The position numbers and the translations under genes were made by a program. A stretch of DNA of 64,000 nt from Ancylobacter amanitiformis (lineage in GTDB: Bacteria; Pseudomonadota; Alphaproteobacteria; Rhizobiales; Xanthobacteraceae): contig NZ_JAUSVR010000009.1 in assembly GCF_030814815.1 (NCBI RefSeq), positions 62,001 to 126,000 on the forward strand, given 5' to 3'. Position 1 is the first letter of the stretch. Every line of letters starts with the position of its first letter. Under the pieces are notes generated by a model. The model was not told where the DNA came from and ran no database searches. It saw nothing but the letters and a program-made list of their open reading frames with translations. Below, in pieces: positions 19,069-29,070 of this stretch.

Positions 19069-19376
19069 GTCGGTCCCCGTCACCCGGTCCCGGGAGTGCG
19101 CTTGTTTTAATGAATCGAAGCTAGGGCATCGATCCGGGCCTTGCCGGGCGGAAAAATGCTTATGCGGCGGCACGTCGCTGGGGCGTGCCGCCGCTGAGGC
19201 GCCGCGCCGCAGGGAGGCGGGGCGTGTCGGACGGGGAGCCGCCATCCACTTTCCTTCCCTCTCCCCGTCGGGGAGAGGTGGCCCGCGAAGCGGGTCGGTG
19301 AGGGGAAACGTGATCGCGGAGCGGTGTGCCCCCCTCACCCCACCCCTCTCCCCCTCGGGGAGAGGGAGTAGCCTCA
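19069..19376. repeat. Repeat-rich spacer between ccoP and ccoG
   Basis: No gene here. Two GC-rich palindromes, at 19257-19278 (CCTCTCCCC...GGGGAGAGG) and 19343-19366, together with GGTGAGGGG (about 19298-19306) and CCCCTCACC (about 19332-19340), form a composite inverted element of about 110 bases. It looks like the dispersed intergenic palindromes of Hyphomicrobiales genomes and could attenuate transcription from ccoNOQP into ccoGHIS. The ccoG-proximal part (19069-19160) may hold a promoter, but I saw no FNR-type site in it. Confidence 0.6.
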
Positions 19377-20276
19377 CTATTTCCCCCCGCCCAGCGCGTG
19401 GACATAGACGGTCAGCGCCTTGACGGTGCCCGCATCGAGGCGCCCGGCCCAGGCCGGCATGATGCCGCCGCGGCCATTGGTGATGGTGGCGATCACGCTG
19501 GCGCGGTCCGAGCCGTAGAGCCAGATGCCATCGGTCAGGTTCGGCGCGCCGAGTTCCTGGTTGCCCTTGGCGTCCGCTCCGTGGCAGGCGGCGCAATTGG
19601 CCTCGAACACCCCCTGTCCCTTGGCGAGATCGGTCCTGGCCTCGACCGGCGCCGGCAGGTTCGACAGCGAGCGCACATAATCGGCCACGGCGACAATGTC
19701 GGGCCGTTGCAGCATGCCGTCGCGGCCGAAAGCCAGCATGTCGCCGACATGCGCATCCGGGTCGGTCGAGCGGATGCCGTGCAGGATGGTCTGCTGGATC
19801 TGCTCCAGCGAGCCGCCCCACATCCAGTCGTCATCGTTCAGGTTCGGATAACCCTTGGAACCGGCGGCGCCGGCGCCGTGGCAGGGCGCGCAATTATCGC
19901 CGAAGGCGGCTCGGCCCTGCGCCCGGGCGAAGGAGAGCAGTTCCGGCGAACTCTCGATCTGTTCGAGCGAGGCGGCCGCCAGCTTGTCGGCGAACACGGC
20001 GCGCTGGGCGCGCAGGTCCGCCAGTTGCACCTGCACCGCGTCGCGCGACTTCCAGCCGAGCGCGCCCGCCGTGTAGCCGGAGACCAGCGGCCAGGCCGGG
20101 TAGGCGATCCAGTAGAGCACCGACCAGAGGATGCAGGCATAGAAGGTCCACAACCACCAGCGCGGCAGCGGATTGTTCAGCTCGCGGATGCCGTCCCACT
20201 CGTGGCCGGTCGTCACGACGCCGGTGACGGCGTCGACCTCGTGCTTGTGCGCATCGGGCGCGGGAATCTCGGCCAT
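19377..20276 (-). CDS. ccoP: cbb3-type cytochrome oxidase subunit III (CcoP/FixP)
   Basis: A 299-residue membrane-anchored diheme cytochrome c. An N-terminal helix (WWLWTFYACILWSVLYWIAY) precedes two c-type domains with CAPCH and CAACH heme sites, each followed by a distal Met (GDMLAFG and GIMPAWAG). It passes electrons from soluble cytochrome c to CcoO/CcoN. It starts five bases after the ccoQ stop. Confidence 0.97.
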   Translation of the reverse strand: MAEIPAPDAHKHEVDAVTGVVTTGHEWDGIRELNNPLPRWWLWTFYACILWSVLYWIAYPAWPLVSGYTAGALGWKSRDAVQVQLADLRAQRAVFADKLAAASLEQIESSPELLSFARAQGRAAFGDNCAPCHGAGAAGSKGYPNLNDDDWMWGGSLEQIQQTILHGIRSTDPDAHVGDMLAFGRDGMLQRPDIVAVADYVRSLSNLPAPVEARTDLAKGQGVFEANCAACHGADAKGNQELGAPNLTDGIWLYGSDRASVIATITNGRGGIMPAWAGRLDAGTVKALTVYVHALGGGK

Positions 20277-20281
20277 GATGT

Positions 20282-20437
20282 TCAGTCCTCGCTCAGAGGC
20301 ATACGGGCGGCATCTTCGAACTGGCGCTTGCGGCTGGGGGACAGCGCATAGATCAGCACGCAGACGAAGAGCCCGACGAAGTAGATGAGCCCCCAGGTCT
20401 GGGCGAACTCGGCGACGGCGCGATAGGTCTCGTTCAT
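20282..20437 (-). CDS. ccoQ: cbb3-type cytochrome oxidase small subunit CcoQ/FixQ
   Basis: A 51-residue single-helix protein (MNETYRAVAEFAQTWGLIYF start, then VGLFVCVLIYALSPSRKRQF). CcoQ stabilises the oxidase, helping CcoP associate with CcoNO. It lies ten bases after ccoO and five before ccoP. Confidence 0.93.
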   Translation of the reverse strand: MNETYRAVAEFAQTWGLIYFVGLFVCVLIYALSPSRKRQFEDAARMPLSED

Positions 20438-20447
20438 CTCATGTCCC

Positions 20448-21218
20448 TCAGCGAATGTTCGCCTTGTCGTCGTAGAGCTTGAAGTCGACCATGGTGCCGA
20501 GCGTCTGGAGATAGGCGATCAGCGCGTCCGCTTCCGAAACGACCTTGGGATTGCCATCGAAGTCGCGCACCTGCGCGCCGGGATAGCGCTTCTGCAACTC
20601 GCTCGCGTCGCCATCGGGCGTCGCCTGCAGGCGCAGATCCGCGATGGCGCCGGCCACCATTTCCGGCGAATAAGGCACGCCCAGCAGCGCGTTGGTCGCG
20701 AGGTCCTCGCCGATGTTCTCGTAGCGCAGCGGCGCGTGGGCGAGGAACGGGTAGCCCGGCATGATCGAGCCCGGCACGACCGAGCGCGGATCGGCGAGAT
20801 GCTGGCGCTGCCACTCGTCGGAATACTTGTTGCCGACGCGGGCGAGGTCCGGCCCGGTGCGCTTGGAGCCCCACTGGAACGGCCGGTCATACATGCTCTC
20901 GGCCGCCAGCGAGTAGTGACCGTAGCGCTCGACCTCATCGCGCAGCGGGCGGACCATCTGCGAGTGACAGTTATAGCAGCCCTCGCGGACATAGATGTTG
21001 CGGCCGGCCAGTTCCAGCGGCGTCCAGGGGCGCACGCCGGAAACCTGCTCGATGGTGCTCTTGAGATAGAAGAGCGGCACGATCTCCACGAGCCCGCCAA
21101 TGGCGACCACGATCAGGATGCCGATCAGCAGCCAGATCGAGTTCTTCTCGAAGAAGGCGTGCCGGGCCCAGAGCGAGGGCTTGTGGGGCGGGGGATTGGT
21201 CGCGGTTGAATCCGCCAT
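20448..21218 (-). CDS. ccoO: cbb3-type cytochrome oxidase subunit II (CcoO/FixO)
   Basis: A 256-residue membrane-anchored monoheme cytochrome c. It has one N-terminal helix ([20 protein letters not shown]), the heme site CYNCH near residue 80 and a Met ligand in [11 protein letters not shown]. It relays electrons from CcoP to the catalytic subunit. It starts ten bases after ccoN in a tightly packed operon. Confidence 0.97.
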   Translation of the reverse strand: MADSTATNPPPHKPSLWARHAFFEKNSIWLLIGILIVVAIGGLVEIVPLFYLKSTIEQVSGVRPWTPLELAGRNIYVREGCYNCHSQMVRPLRDEVERYGHYSLAAESMYDRPFQWGSKRTGPDLARVGNKYSDEWQRQHLADPRSVVPGSIMPGYPFLAHAPLRYENIGEDLATNALLGVPYSPEMVAGAIADLRLQATPDGDASELQKRYPGAQVRDFDGNPKVVSEADALIAYLQTLGTMVDFKLYDDKANIR

Positions 21219-21228
21219 TGTCGTGTCC

Positions 21229-22950
21229 TCACTCAGCCGGCACGAGGGACGGGGTGCGCGCGCCGGTATCGGCGGCGACCGTGCCCGGCTGGCGGATGGT
21301 CATGTAGACGTTGAAAGCCATGATCAGCCCGCCGATCAGGAACAGCACGCCGCCCAGAGCCCGGATGATGTAGAAGGGGTGCATCGCCTCGACAGTCTCG
21401 ATGAACGAGTATTCGAGGAAGCCGAGCGAGGTATAGGCGCGCCACATCAGGCCCTGCAGGATGCCCGCCACCCACATCGACGAGATGTAGAAGACGATGC
21501 CGATGGTCGAGATCCAGAAGTGCCAGTTCACCAGGCGCAGCGAGTAGAGTTCACGCTTCTGCCAGAGCCAGGGCACCAGGCAGTAGATGGCGCCGAAGGA
21601 GATGTAGGCGACCCAGCCGAGCGCGCCGGAATGCACATGGCCAATGGTCCAGTCGGTATAGTGGGACAGCGAGTTCACCGCCTTCACCGACATCAGCGGG
21701 CCTTCGAAGGTGGACATGCCGTAGAAGGCGACCGAGACCACCATCATGCGGATGACCGGGTCGGTCCGCAGCTTGTCCCAGGCGCCCGAGAGCGTCATCA
21801 GGCCGTTGATCATGCCGCCCCAGGAGGGCATCCACAGCATGATCGAGAAGGTCATGCCCAGCGTCTGCGCCCAGTCCGGCAGCGCGGTGTAGTGCAGGTG
21901 ATGCGGACCGGCCCATATGTAGAGGAAGATGATCGCCCAGAAGTGCACGATGGACAGCCGGTAGGAATAGACCGGCCGCTCGGCGCGCTTGGGAATGAAG
22001 TAATACATGATGGCGAGGAAGCCGGCGGTCAGGAAGAAGCCGACCGCGTTATGGCCATACCACCACTGCACCATCGCATCCTGCACGCCCGACCAGACGA
22101 TGTAGGATTTCGGCGAGAACACCGAGATCGGCACGCTGGCATTGTTGCCCAGATGCAGCATGGCGATAGTGACGATGAAGGCGAGGTAGAACCAGTTCGC
22201 CACGTAGATGTGGGGTTCCTTGCGGCGCCACAGCGTGCCGAGGAAGACCAGCAGATAGGTCACCCACACCACGGTCAGCCACAGGTCGGCGTACCATTCG
22301 GGTTCGGCATATTCCTTGCTCTGGGTAATGCCGAGCAGATAGCCCGTGCCGGCGAGAAGTATGAAGAAATTGTAGCCCAGCACCACGAACCACGGCGCCA
22401 GATAGCCCGCCAGCCGCGCCCGCGAGGTGCGCTGCACCACGTAGAATGACGTGCCCAGCAGCACGTTGCCGCCGAAGGCGAAGACCACCGCCGAGGTGTG
22501 GAGTGGCCTCAGCCGGCCGAAGGCGATCCAGGGCAGGTCGAAGTTCAGCACCGGGAAGGCGAGCTGGAAGGCGATGATGACGCCGATCAGGAAGCCGGCA
22601 ATGCCCCAGAACACCGCCGCGAGGGTGGCGAACTTCACCGGGCCGAAATTGTAGTTCGGCTTGCCGTCGATCTCGAGCGCGGGCAATTGCGCCGGCCGGT
22701 CGATATAGCGGTTGAGGATGACGAACACCGTCGCCAGGCTCGCGAAAGCCGAGAGATAGGCGTGGAAGGCATAGGCGCTGTCCTGCGCCTTGGCGGCTAC
22801 CGTGATGCAGGCAAGCGCCAGGACGCCAAAGATGAAGGCGAGACCGCCCTCGCCGAACGTCATCCTTTTCCGGCCGGACTGATCGACGCCCGGCTCGGTG
22901 GCGCCCGAACCGCTGATCCCCTGCCCGGCGGAGCTGTTTAGCTCAGTCAT
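21229..22950 (-). CDS. ccoN: cbb3-type cytochrome oxidase catalytic subunit I (CcoN/FixN)
   Basis: A 573-residue heme-copper oxidase subunit with about twelve helices. It reduces oxygen at a heme b3-CuB site with high affinity, allowing respiration at low oxygen. Typical segments include [37 protein letters not shown] and the [13 protein letters not shown] region with histidine ligands. The ATG at 22950 is preceded by GGAGGG. It is first in ccoNOQP and is controlled by the FNR-type box 106 bases upstream. Confidence 0.97.
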   Translation of the reverse strand: MTELNSSAGQGISGSGATEPGVDQSGRKRMTFGEGGLAFIFGVLALACITVAAKAQDSAYAFHAYLSAFASLATVFVILNRYIDRPAQLPALEIDGKPNYNFGPVKFATLAAVFWGIAGFLIGVIIAFQLAFPVLNFDLPWIAFGRLRPLHTSAVVFAFGGNVLLGTSFYVVQRTSRARLAGYLAPWFVVLGYNFFILLAGTGYLLGITQSKEYAEPEWYADLWLTVVWVTYLLVFLGTLWRRKEPHIYVANWFYLAFIVTIAMLHLGNNASVPISVFSPKSYIVWSGVQDAMVQWWYGHNAVGFFLTAGFLAIMYYFIPKRAERPVYSYRLSIVHFWAIIFLYIWAGPHHLHYTALPDWAQTLGMTFSIMLWMPSWGGMINGLMTLSGAWDKLRTDPVIRMMVVSVAFYGMSTFEGPLMSVKAVNSLSHYTDWTIGHVHSGALGWVAYISFGAIYCLVPWLWQKRELYSLRLVNWHFWISTIGIVFYISSMWVAGILQGLMWRAYTSLGFLEYSFIETVEAMHPFYIIRALGGVLFLIGGLIMAFNVYMTIRQPGTVAADTGARTPSLVPAE

Positions 22951-23264
22951 TCGACCCTCCACGTCCCGATCATGCGCGATCCAGCCGATCGCCTTGGATC
23001 TGGAACGACTCCATTTCTCCGGATCGACCATTCGCCTTGCGGAAGCGGTGAGGCGTTGATGCACATCAAGGCTAAGGGTCTTCACGGACCCGCGAGGTGG
23101 GCGACCGAATGCCGCGCCGCACAAAACGGCGCGGCAGTGCCCCGCCCGTTCGACAGGATGTCCCCCGCCAACCCTTGCGGGGGTTCGGCGATGGCGTCTA
23201 AGAGGAGAAGCGGCGCCGGCACCTTCCGGCGACGGAGGACCTTTCGCGGGGACAAGGCCGGCGC
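22951..23264. promoter_or_regulatory. Divergent control region of ccoNOQP and the 23265 gene
   Basis: No gene in this 314-base stretch. It contains the FNR/FixK box at 23056-23069, positioned for activation of the minus-strand cco operon, and the leader of the plus-strand small membrane gene that starts at 23265. I saw no second box and no riboswitch. Confidence 0.6.
23056..23069. promoter_or_regulatory. FNR/FixK binding site
   Basis: TTGATGCACATCAA matches the anaerobox consensus TTGAT-N4-ATCAA perfectly on both half-sites. Its centre is about 112 bases before the ccoN ATG, leaving room for a class II promoter at about -41.5 and an untranslated leader of some 70 bases. Low-oxygen induction through FNR, FixK or AadR-type regulators is established for ccoNOQP in related bacteria. 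Confidence 0.9.
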
Positions 23265-23567
23265 ATGATCCGTTTCCTGTTGCGTTTCATCGGCATGTGG
23301 GTGCTGGCGGGCGGGTTCGTCGCGCTTGTGCTGGACGGTGTGCGCTCCATCGCCGCGTCGCAGGTCGTCATGACCCCGCTCGGCGTCGCCTGGCTCGTCA
23401 CCAGCGAGGAGAGCCTGGGCCACGTGCAGGCCTTCATTTCCGAGAAGCTGTCGCCGCGCGTGTGGGACGTTATCGCCCCGCCGCTGCTGCAGGCCCCGCT
23501 TTTCCTCGTGCTGGGCGTGATCGGCGCGGGGCTGCTGGTGCTGGGCTGGCGCCGGCCGGCGCGGTGA
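23265..23567 (+). CDS. Small membrane protein, unknown function
   Basis: A 100-residue protein with two clear transmembrane segments: residues 1-25 ([20 protein letters not shown]) and 75-95 ([17 protein letters not shown]), joined by an amphipathic stretch. Similar small proteins are conserved in Hyphomicrobiales and sometimes carry a PetM-type label, which I do not trust as functional evidence. It is divergent from ccoN across the FNR box, so oxygen-dependent control is possible. A GC-rich leader hides any clear ribosome site. Confidence 0.7.
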   Translation: MIRFLLRFIGMWVLAGGFVALVLDGVRSIAASQVVMTPLGVAWLVTSEESLGHVQAFISEKLSPRVWDVIAPPLLQAPLFLVLGVIGAGLLVLGWRRPAR

Positions 23568-23744
23568 TCGCCGGAGTTCGAAAGCAAGGGCTGGAGCGCC
23601 GGGGCTGGAGCGCCGGAGCTGGAGCGCGAAGGCGTGATCGCCCGCCAGCTTGCCTCACCCTCGCGGTGAGGGCCGACAGCGATTACATTGGGCTCGTCCC
23701 GCACGAGCCATTTGCCGGCGAGGCGATGAGAAAGAGGGCTTGCC

Positions 23745-24398
23745 ATGTTCTTCCTGAAGAAGGGCCTCGACCTGCCCACCGCCGCCACGGCGCTGCCCGG
23801 CCGCGCCCAGTCGATCCCCACCGCCGTGCGCCATTTCGTCAATGGCCATGCGCTGCAGGGCCCCTACCCCGAAGGCTTCGAGACCGCGATCTTCGCCCTG
23901 GGCTGCTTCTGGGGCGCCGAACGCAAGTTCTGGCAGACACCCGGCGTCTGGGCGACCGCGGTCGGCTACATCAACGGCATCACGCCGAACCCGACCTATG
24001 AAGAGACCTGCACCGGCCTGACCGGCCACGCCGAGGCGGTGCTGGTGGTCTACGACCCCGCCAAGGTCTCCTACGAGGAACTGCTGAAGCTGTTCTGGGA
24101 AAGCCATGACCCGACGCAGGGCATGCGCCAGGGCAATGACGTGGGCACCACCTACCGTTCCGGCATCTACCTCACCGCGCCCGAGCAGCGCGCGCCGGCG
24201 GAGCGGACCAGGGCGGCCTTCGAGACAGCGCTGAAGGCGAGGGGTTTCCCGCCGATCACCACCGAGATCGTCGACGCTCCGATCTTCTACTTCGCCGAGG
24301 ACTATCACCAGCAATATCTCGCCAAGAATCCGAGCGGCTATTGCGGGCTGGGCGGCACCGGGGTCTCCTGCCCGATCGGTACCGGCGTCGCGGCCTGA
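23745..24398 (+). CDS. msrA: Peptide-methionine (S)-S-oxide reductase MsrA
   Basis: A 217-residue enzyme that repairs methionine-S-sulfoxide in proteins. The catalytic motif [11 protein letters not shown] (near residues 49-59) and resolving cysteines in [14 protein letters not shown] at the C-terminus are present. The approximately 45-residue N-terminal extension is usual for the proteobacterial class. No signal peptide, so cytoplasmic. It stands alone as a transcription unit. Confidence 0.96.
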   Translation: MFFLKKGLDLPTAATALPGRAQSIPTAVRHFVNGHALQGPYPEGFETAIFALGCFWGAERKFWQTPGVWATAVGYINGITPNPTYEETCTGLTGHAEAVLVVYDPAKVSYEELLKLFWESHDPTQGMRQGNDVGTTYRSGIYLTAPEQRAPAERTRAAFETALKARGFPPITTEIVDAPIFYFAEDYHQQYLAKNPSGYCGLGGTGVSCPIGTGVAA

Positions 24399-24571
24399 TG
24401 ATGGCGGGCGCGGGCGCGGCGGGGGCCACCCGCCGTGTCCACGCCGGGCGTGCGCCTCCGGCGGGCGGGGCGGCCACGCGACGAATTTTGACCGCATCCG
24501 CTTTGCGTCTTACGCCGTGGATGAACTCGATCGTAGTGTGCCCCCGCATCCACCTGCCCTGGGGGTCTTCC

Positions 24572-25300
24572 GTGAACATTTCTCGCCTCGCGATCCGCGC
24601 CGTCACCCTTCTCGGCGGCGCCGGCCTGTTCCTGTCCGCGCCGGCCGGCGCGCAGGAGACAAGCCCGGCGCCGGCGGCGAAAGCTCCGGCCGTCATCCGC
24701 AATGCGCGCTATTGCGAGATCCTGCCGATCAGCCTCACCACGGAGGGGCTCAAGGCCGCGGTCTACAACACGCTCGGCTTCGACGATTGTCCGGCCGACA
24801 AGTGGAAGGCGATCACCGAAGGCGATCTGCGCCGGCGGTTCGACGTGCTCAAGATCGTCATGAACGGCCCGCGCTTCTTCCTCATGGACAAGATCGCCGC
24901 CTTCGATGCCACCAAGGCCGGCGAGGTGATCAGCGTCGGCGGCATCACCATGGCCAAGCGGGCGGAGGTCTCGCTCTCCGTGCGTCAGGCCACCGAACCC
25001 GCCTTCACCGAGCAGACGATCGACCGCGACACCAGCTACCAGTTCGACGCTGGCAAGCCGGTGTTCCAGCTGACGGCGCCCGATGGCGCGGTCTATGTGA
25101 TGCAGTCCTATGCGCAGATCGTCGATCCGGCGCTGACCTATGACGATCTGGCCACGCTCGGCCCGCGCCTGAAGCTGCCCGCCGGCTGGAGCTACGCGAC
25201 GCGCACGCCGGACGCGGACCTGATGCTGGTCGCCCACGGCAAGGCGATCGTGATTCAGGACAATCTCAAGAATACCTACCAGAAGGTCGTGCCGAACTAG
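24572..25300 (+). CDS. Exported protein of unknown function
   Basis: A 242-residue protein with a classical signal peptide (NISRLAIRAVTLLGGAGLFL, cut after PAGAQ), so probably periplasmic. The mature part has two cysteines near its start (RYCEILP and DDCPADKW) and a beta-rich remainder ending in KNTYQKVVPN; no catalytic motif is recognised. GTG at 24572 is chosen because it gives a perfect signal peptide; the in-frame ATG at 24521 would add 17 unlikely residues. A strong hairpin follows at 25363-25400. Confidence 0.75.
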   Translation: MNISRLAIRAVTLLGGAGLFLSAPAGAQETSPAPAAKAPAVIRNARYCEILPISLTTEGLKAAVYNTLGFDDCPADKWKAITEGDLRRRFDVLKIVMNGPRFFLMDKIAAFDATKAGEVISVGGITMAKRAEVSLSVRQATEPAFTEQTIDRDTSYQFDAGKPVFQLTAPDGAVYVMQSYAQIVDPALTYDDLATLGPRLKLPAGWSYATRTPDADLMLVAHGKAIVIQDNLKNTYQKVVPN

Positions 25301-25302
25301 AG

Positions 25303-25400
25303 CATTTTCCAGCGAAGTGGATTCCGGTTCGCGTGAAGAAAATGCGTCAAACCAAGAATCTGGAGCTTTTCCGGTGAACCGGAATTCACCGGAAAAGCTC
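25303..25400. repeat. GAGCATTTTCC-type intergenic repeat with hairpin
   Basis: Starts with GAGCATTTTCCAGCGAAGTG and GATTCCGGTTCGCGTGAAG, a sequence type I recognise as a widespread dispersed repeat in Hyphomicrobiales. It ends in a 16-bp perfect stem (arms 25363-25378 and 25385-25400). It can also terminate the preceding gene's transcript. Confidence 0.75.
25363..25400 (+). terminator. Perfect hairpin after the exported-protein gene
   Basis: GAGCTTTTCCGGTGAA pairs fully with TTCACCGGAAAAGCTC around a six-base loop. There is no T-run, so it may act as a processing or stop signal rather than a canonical intrinsic terminator. Confidence 0.55.
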
Positions 25401-25578
25401 TAGCGGCTCGCCACCGGCCTCGCGCCAGCCTCCGGCTTCACCCGGGCCAGCTGTCCCCCGGGCGGCGCCGTCCCGTCCCGCGGTTGCGCCGTGTTGTCTT
25501 GCCTATTGAAGCGGCCGCGCGGGCGTGGCACCCATCTCGCACTCGCGAAATGCGAAGGGAAGGACGGGGTCACGGCGC

Positions 25579-26076
25579 ATGGAAAGGCTCATCGAACGCT
25601 TCATCTTCATCAGCCGCTGGATCATGGCGCCGTTCTATATCGGGCTGGTCATCGCCCTGATGGTGCTGCTGTTCAAATTCGGCGCCGAGTTGTTCCACTT
25701 CGTCACCCACGCCCCGCAATTCGACGAGAGCGATACGATCCTCGGCATCCTGTCGCTGATCGATCTCACCTTCACCGGCAGCCTGGTCATCATCGTCATC
25801 TTCTCCGGCTACGAGAATTTCGTCTCGAAGATCGACGCGTCGGGCCATTCCGACTGGCCGGAATGGATGACAAAGGTCGACTTTGCCGGTCTCAAGCAGA
25901 AGCTGCTGGCGTCCATCGTCGCCATCTCCGCCATCGCCCTGCTGAAGGCCTTCATGAATCTCGATCGCGGCGTCGACGAGAAGCAGCTCATGTGGCTGGT
26001 CATCATCCACGTCGTGTTCGTGCTGTCCGGCGTGGTGCTGGCCTGGACCGACCGCCTGTCGGAAAAATCGCACTGA
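25579..26076 (+). CDS. UPF0114 (YqhA/TIGR00645) family membrane protein
   Basis: A 165-residue inner-membrane protein with about four helices (residues 15-35, 53-75, 110-127 and 140-157). The conserved family text is seen in FISRWIMAPFYIGLV, LSLIDLTFTGSLVIIVIFSGYENFVSK and SAIALLKAFMNL. Function of the family is unknown. The ATG at 25579 is preferred to 25525 because homologues begin with the MERxIERxIF-type sequence. It precedes cysG by about 140 bases. Confidence 0.9.
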   Translation: MERLIERFIFISRWIMAPFYIGLVIALMVLLFKFGAELFHFVTHAPQFDESDTILGILSLIDLTFTGSLVIIVIFSGYENFVSKIDASGHSDWPEWMTKVDFAGLKQKLLASIVAISAIALLKAFMNLDRGVDEKQLMWLVIIHVVFVLSGVVLAWTDRLSEKSH

Positions 26077-26215
26077 AGCGGACGGCGGCGCGCCATGCGG
26101 CGCGCGCAAGGCCCAATTCCGCACAATCTCCGTTTATTGACTTCAATGGACGCGGATTTCGTGTGATAAGATGTGCCGGTTCACTTGGCCCACGCACCCG
26201 GATCCGCCCCGCCCC

Positions 26216-27745
26216 ATGAGCGACGCCGCCTCCCTCCCCCCTCCGCCGCGCAAGGCGAGCCCGGCCGGCTCGCGCATGGCGCCGCTGGCCCGCCTGCCGG
26301 TGTTCTTCGCGCTCGACGGGCGCCGCGTGGTGCTGGCCGGTGGATCGGAAGCGGCGAGCTGGAAGGCGGAACTGCTCTCGGCCGCCGGGGCCGTGGTCGA
26401 TGTCTATTCCCCCGCCCCCTGCGAGGACCTCGCCGCTCTCGCCCAGCACCCGCCGGGCGGGCCGGTGCGGCTGATCGCCCGCGACTGGCAGAAGGAAGAC
26501 CTTGCCGGCGCCGCGCTGGCCATCGGCGCCATCGAGGACGATGCGGCGGGCGACGCTTTCGCGCGCGCGGCACGCGCCGCCGGCGTGCCGGTCAACGTGG
26601 TGGACAAGCCGGCTTTCTGCGACTTCGCCTTCGGCGCCATTGTCAACCGATCGCCGCTCGTGGTCGGCATTTCCACCGACGGCGCCGCCCCGGTCTTCGG
26701 GCAGGCGGTGCGCGCCAAGATCGAGGCGGTGCTGCCGCAGGGCTTCAAGCGCTGGGCCGAGGCCGCGCGCAGCTGGCGCCCGTCCGTTTCCGCGCTGGCG
26801 CTGTCCTATCAGGGCCGCCGCCGCTTCTGGGAGCGCTTCACCGCGTGCGCGCTGGAGACGCCCGAGGCCGAGCCCTCCCCCACCCTGCGCGAGGAATTGC
26901 TGGCGCGGGCGCAGAGCGAGCGCGCGGACGCCCCGCGCGGCTCGGTGGCGCTGGTCGGCGCCGGGCCGGGCGATCCGGAACTGCTCACGCTGAAGGCCGT
27001 GCGGGTGCTGCAATCGGCCGACGTCGTGCTCTATGACGACCTCGTCGCCCCCGCCGTGCTGGATGTGGCCCGCCGCGAGGCGAAGAAGATGCTGGTCGGC
27101 AAGACCGGCTATCGCCCCTCCTGCAAGCAGGACGACATCAACGCGCTGATGGTCGCGCTGGCCCGGCAGGGCAAGCGCGTGGTGCGCCTCAAGGGCGGCG
27201 ATCCCATGATGTTCGGCCGCGCGGGGGAGGAGATTTCCGCCGCCCGCGAGGCGGGCATTCCGGTCGAGGTGGTGCCCGGCATCAGCGCCGCGCAGGGCGC
27301 ATCGAGCCGGCTCGCGGTCTCGCTGACCCACCGCGATCACGCCCGCCGGCTGCAATTCATCACCGCCCATGCGCGCGACGGCAAGCTGCCGCGCGATCTC
27401 GACTGGAGCGCGCTGGCGGACCCGGCGGCCACGACCGTGGTCTACATGCCCCAGCGCACCTGGGCCGAACTCGCGGCCAAGGCGATGGCGGCCGGGCTCG
27501 ACCCCGCGACGCCCGCCATCGCGATCTTCTCCGCCACCCGCCCGGACGAGCGGCAGGTGCCGGCCACGGTGGCCACGCTGGCGCTCGCGCTGGAGCAGGC
27601 GGTGGCGGATGGCGCCACGGGCCCCTGCCTCATCCTGTTCGGCCATGCCATGGGCGAGGCCGCCGCCTTCGCCGCGCCCCTGCCCGCCGCCGCCGACGCC
27701 GCTGACGCGCAGATCGGCGCCGAGACGCAGTCCGCGCGGGGCTGA
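26216..27745 (+). CDS. cysG: Siroheme synthase CysG
   Basis: A 509-residue bifunctional enzyme. The N-terminal 220 residues form the precorrin-2 dehydrogenase/ferrochelatase part (RRVVLAGGSEAASWKAELL). The C-terminal half is uroporphyrinogen-III methyltransferase with VGAGPGDPELLTLKAVRVL and RLKGGDPMMFGR. It makes siroheme for sulfite and nitrite reductases from uroporphyrinogen III. The partner cys genes that usually follow (cysI, cysN, cysD) are not adjacent here. The ATG at 26216 is the first sensible start. Confidence 0.95.
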   Translation: MSDAASLPPPPRKASPAGSRMAPLARLPVFFALDGRRVVLAGGSEAASWKAELLSAAGAVVDVYSPAPCEDLAALAQHPPGGPVRLIARDWQKEDLAGAALAIGAIEDDAAGDAFARAARAAGVPVNVVDKPAFCDFAFGAIVNRSPLVVGISTDGAAPVFGQAVRAKIEAVLPQGFKRWAEAARSWRPSVSALALSYQGRRRFWERFTACALETPEAEPSPTLREELLARAQSERADAPRGSVALVGAGPGDPELLTLKAVRVLQSADVVLYDDLVAPAVLDVARREAKKMLVGKTGYRPSCKQDDINALMVALARQGKRVVRLKGGDPMMFGRAGEEISAAREAGIPVEVVPGISAAQGASSRLAVSLTHRDHARRLQFITAHARDGKLPRDLDWSALADPAATTVVYMPQRTWAELAAKAMAAGLDPATPAIAIFSATRPDERQVPATVATLALALEQAVADGATGPCLILFGHAMGEAAAFAAPLPAAADAADAQIGAETQSARG

Positions 27746-28095
27746 CGCCGTTTCCCGGACAAGCCGTGCGCAGCACGGCGCCGATCCGGGACCCAGCGCA
27801 GAACTGCGCGAAGCGGCTGAATAACGTCAGCAGATTCGAAAGTGCCTTCGGCCGAATCGTGCGCTGGATCCCGGCTCGGCGCTTCGGCTTCGCCTCCGCT
27901 GGGCCGGGAAACCGCCAGCCGTCATCCCGGCCCAGCGAAGCGCAGAGCCGGGATCGTCATCAAGGTTGGCAAACGATCCCGGATCGGCCTGCGGCCGTCC
28001 GGGATGACGACTGAATTGCAAGGCGAAGCTCAACACACGGGCTTGGTCGAGCCGGTCGCCGTTCCGGGATGACGACAGGATTGCAGGGCGAAGCC
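27746..28095. repeat. Gene-free spacer with dispersed repeats between cysG and hisG
   Basis: No gene. Two near-identical 32-base units (27999-28030 and 28064-28095) begin with CCGGGATGACGAC and continue with an ATTGCA-GGCGAAGC core. Upstream, segments of the type GCGCTGGATCCCGG and its inverse form hairpins. The second unit reaches the hisG stop codon. These resemble mosaic intergenic elements of Hyphomicrobiales; related text recurs at 30420-30500. Confidence 0.7.
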
Positions 28096-29070
28096 CTACC
28101 CGATCTTGGATTCCAGCTTCTCGTAGAGCGGGTTCGACGCCGCGAACACATAGTCGAGCGGGCCGACCGACACGGTCGCCGCCCCCTTCTCCCGCAGGAA
28201 CACGGCCAGCGCGTGCAGCGTGTCCGGCGGGCAATGCAGCGTGACCATGCCCGACGAGGTCGGTGCCCCGAACGGCGCCCGTGCCCGGAAGCGGCGCACC
28301 GCCTCCTCCACCACGGCGCCGTCGCAGGCCACGAACCGCGTCTTCACCTCGCGCATGGTGGCGGCGAGCTTGGCCGAGGTCACGCGGTCGAGCAGCGCCC
28401 GCGCCGCCGCCCGCGCATCCGCGTTCCAGTCGGCATTGAGCGAGGCGACGAGATTGGCTTCCGAGCGCAGGATCACCCCGTCGTCGATCACCTTCAGCGC
28501 GTTGGCCGCCAGCGTGGAGCCGGTCGTGGTGATGTCGACGATCAGTTCCGCCGTGCCGGCCGCCGGCGTGCCCTCGGTGGCGCCCAGGCTCTCGACGATG
28601 CGGTAGTCGACAATGCCGTGCCGGGCGAAGAAGCTGCGCGTCAGGTTGAGATATTTGGTCGCCACCCGCACCCGCCGCCCGCGCGTGGCGTGGAAATGCG
28701 TCGCCACGTCGTCGAGGTCGCGCATCGTGCGCACGTCGATCCAGGCCTGCGGCACCGCGACCACCACATTGGCATGGCCAAAGCCCAGCCCCTCCACCAG
28801 CAGCACCTTGGCATCGGCATCCGGAATGCTCTCGCGCACCAGATCCTCGCCGGTGACGCCCAGATGCACGGCGCCGGCGGCGAGCTGGCTGGCGATCTCG
28901 GACGCCGAGAGATAGGCGATCTCCACCCCCTCGACCCCGGTCAGCGTGCCGCGATAGTCACGCGCGCCGCGCGACTGGGTGAGGTTCATGCCGGCGCGGC
29001 CGAAGAAGGCGCCGGCATTTTCCTGCAGCCGGCCCTTGGAGGGCACGGCAACGATGAGCGGCGTGTTCAT
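28096..29070 (-). CDS. hisG: ATP phosphoribosyltransferase catalytic subunit
   Basis: A 324-residue HisG that joins ATP and PRPP, the first step of histidine synthesis. Visible: [10 protein letters not shown] at the start, the [20 protein letters not shown] region and the PRPP loop [13 protein letters not shown]. Alphaproteobacterial HisG of this length works with HisZ, encoded just upstream with a four-base ATGA overlap, as regulatory partner, although the C-terminal part is longer than in the minimal short form. Confidence 0.94.
   Translation of the reverse strand: MNTPLIVAVPSKGRLQENAGAFFGRAGMNLTQSRGARDYRGTLTGVEGVEIAYLSASEIASQLAAGAVHLGVTGEDLVRESIPDADAKVLLVEGLGFGHANVVVAVPQAWIDVRTMRDLDDVATHFHATRGRRVRVATKYLNLTRSFFARHGIVDYRIVESLGATEGTPAAGTAELIVDITTTGSTLAANALKVIDDGVILRSEANLVASLNADWNADARAAARALLDRVTSAKLAATMREVKTRFVACDGAVVEEAVRRFRARAPFGAPTSSGMVTLHCPPDTLHALAVFLREKGAATVSVGPLDYVFAASNPLYEKLESKIG

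Noticed and set aside
19069-19160. FNR box in front of ccoG
   Set aside because: The best AT-rich stretch (around 19100-19120) lacks both TTGAT and ATCAA half-sites.
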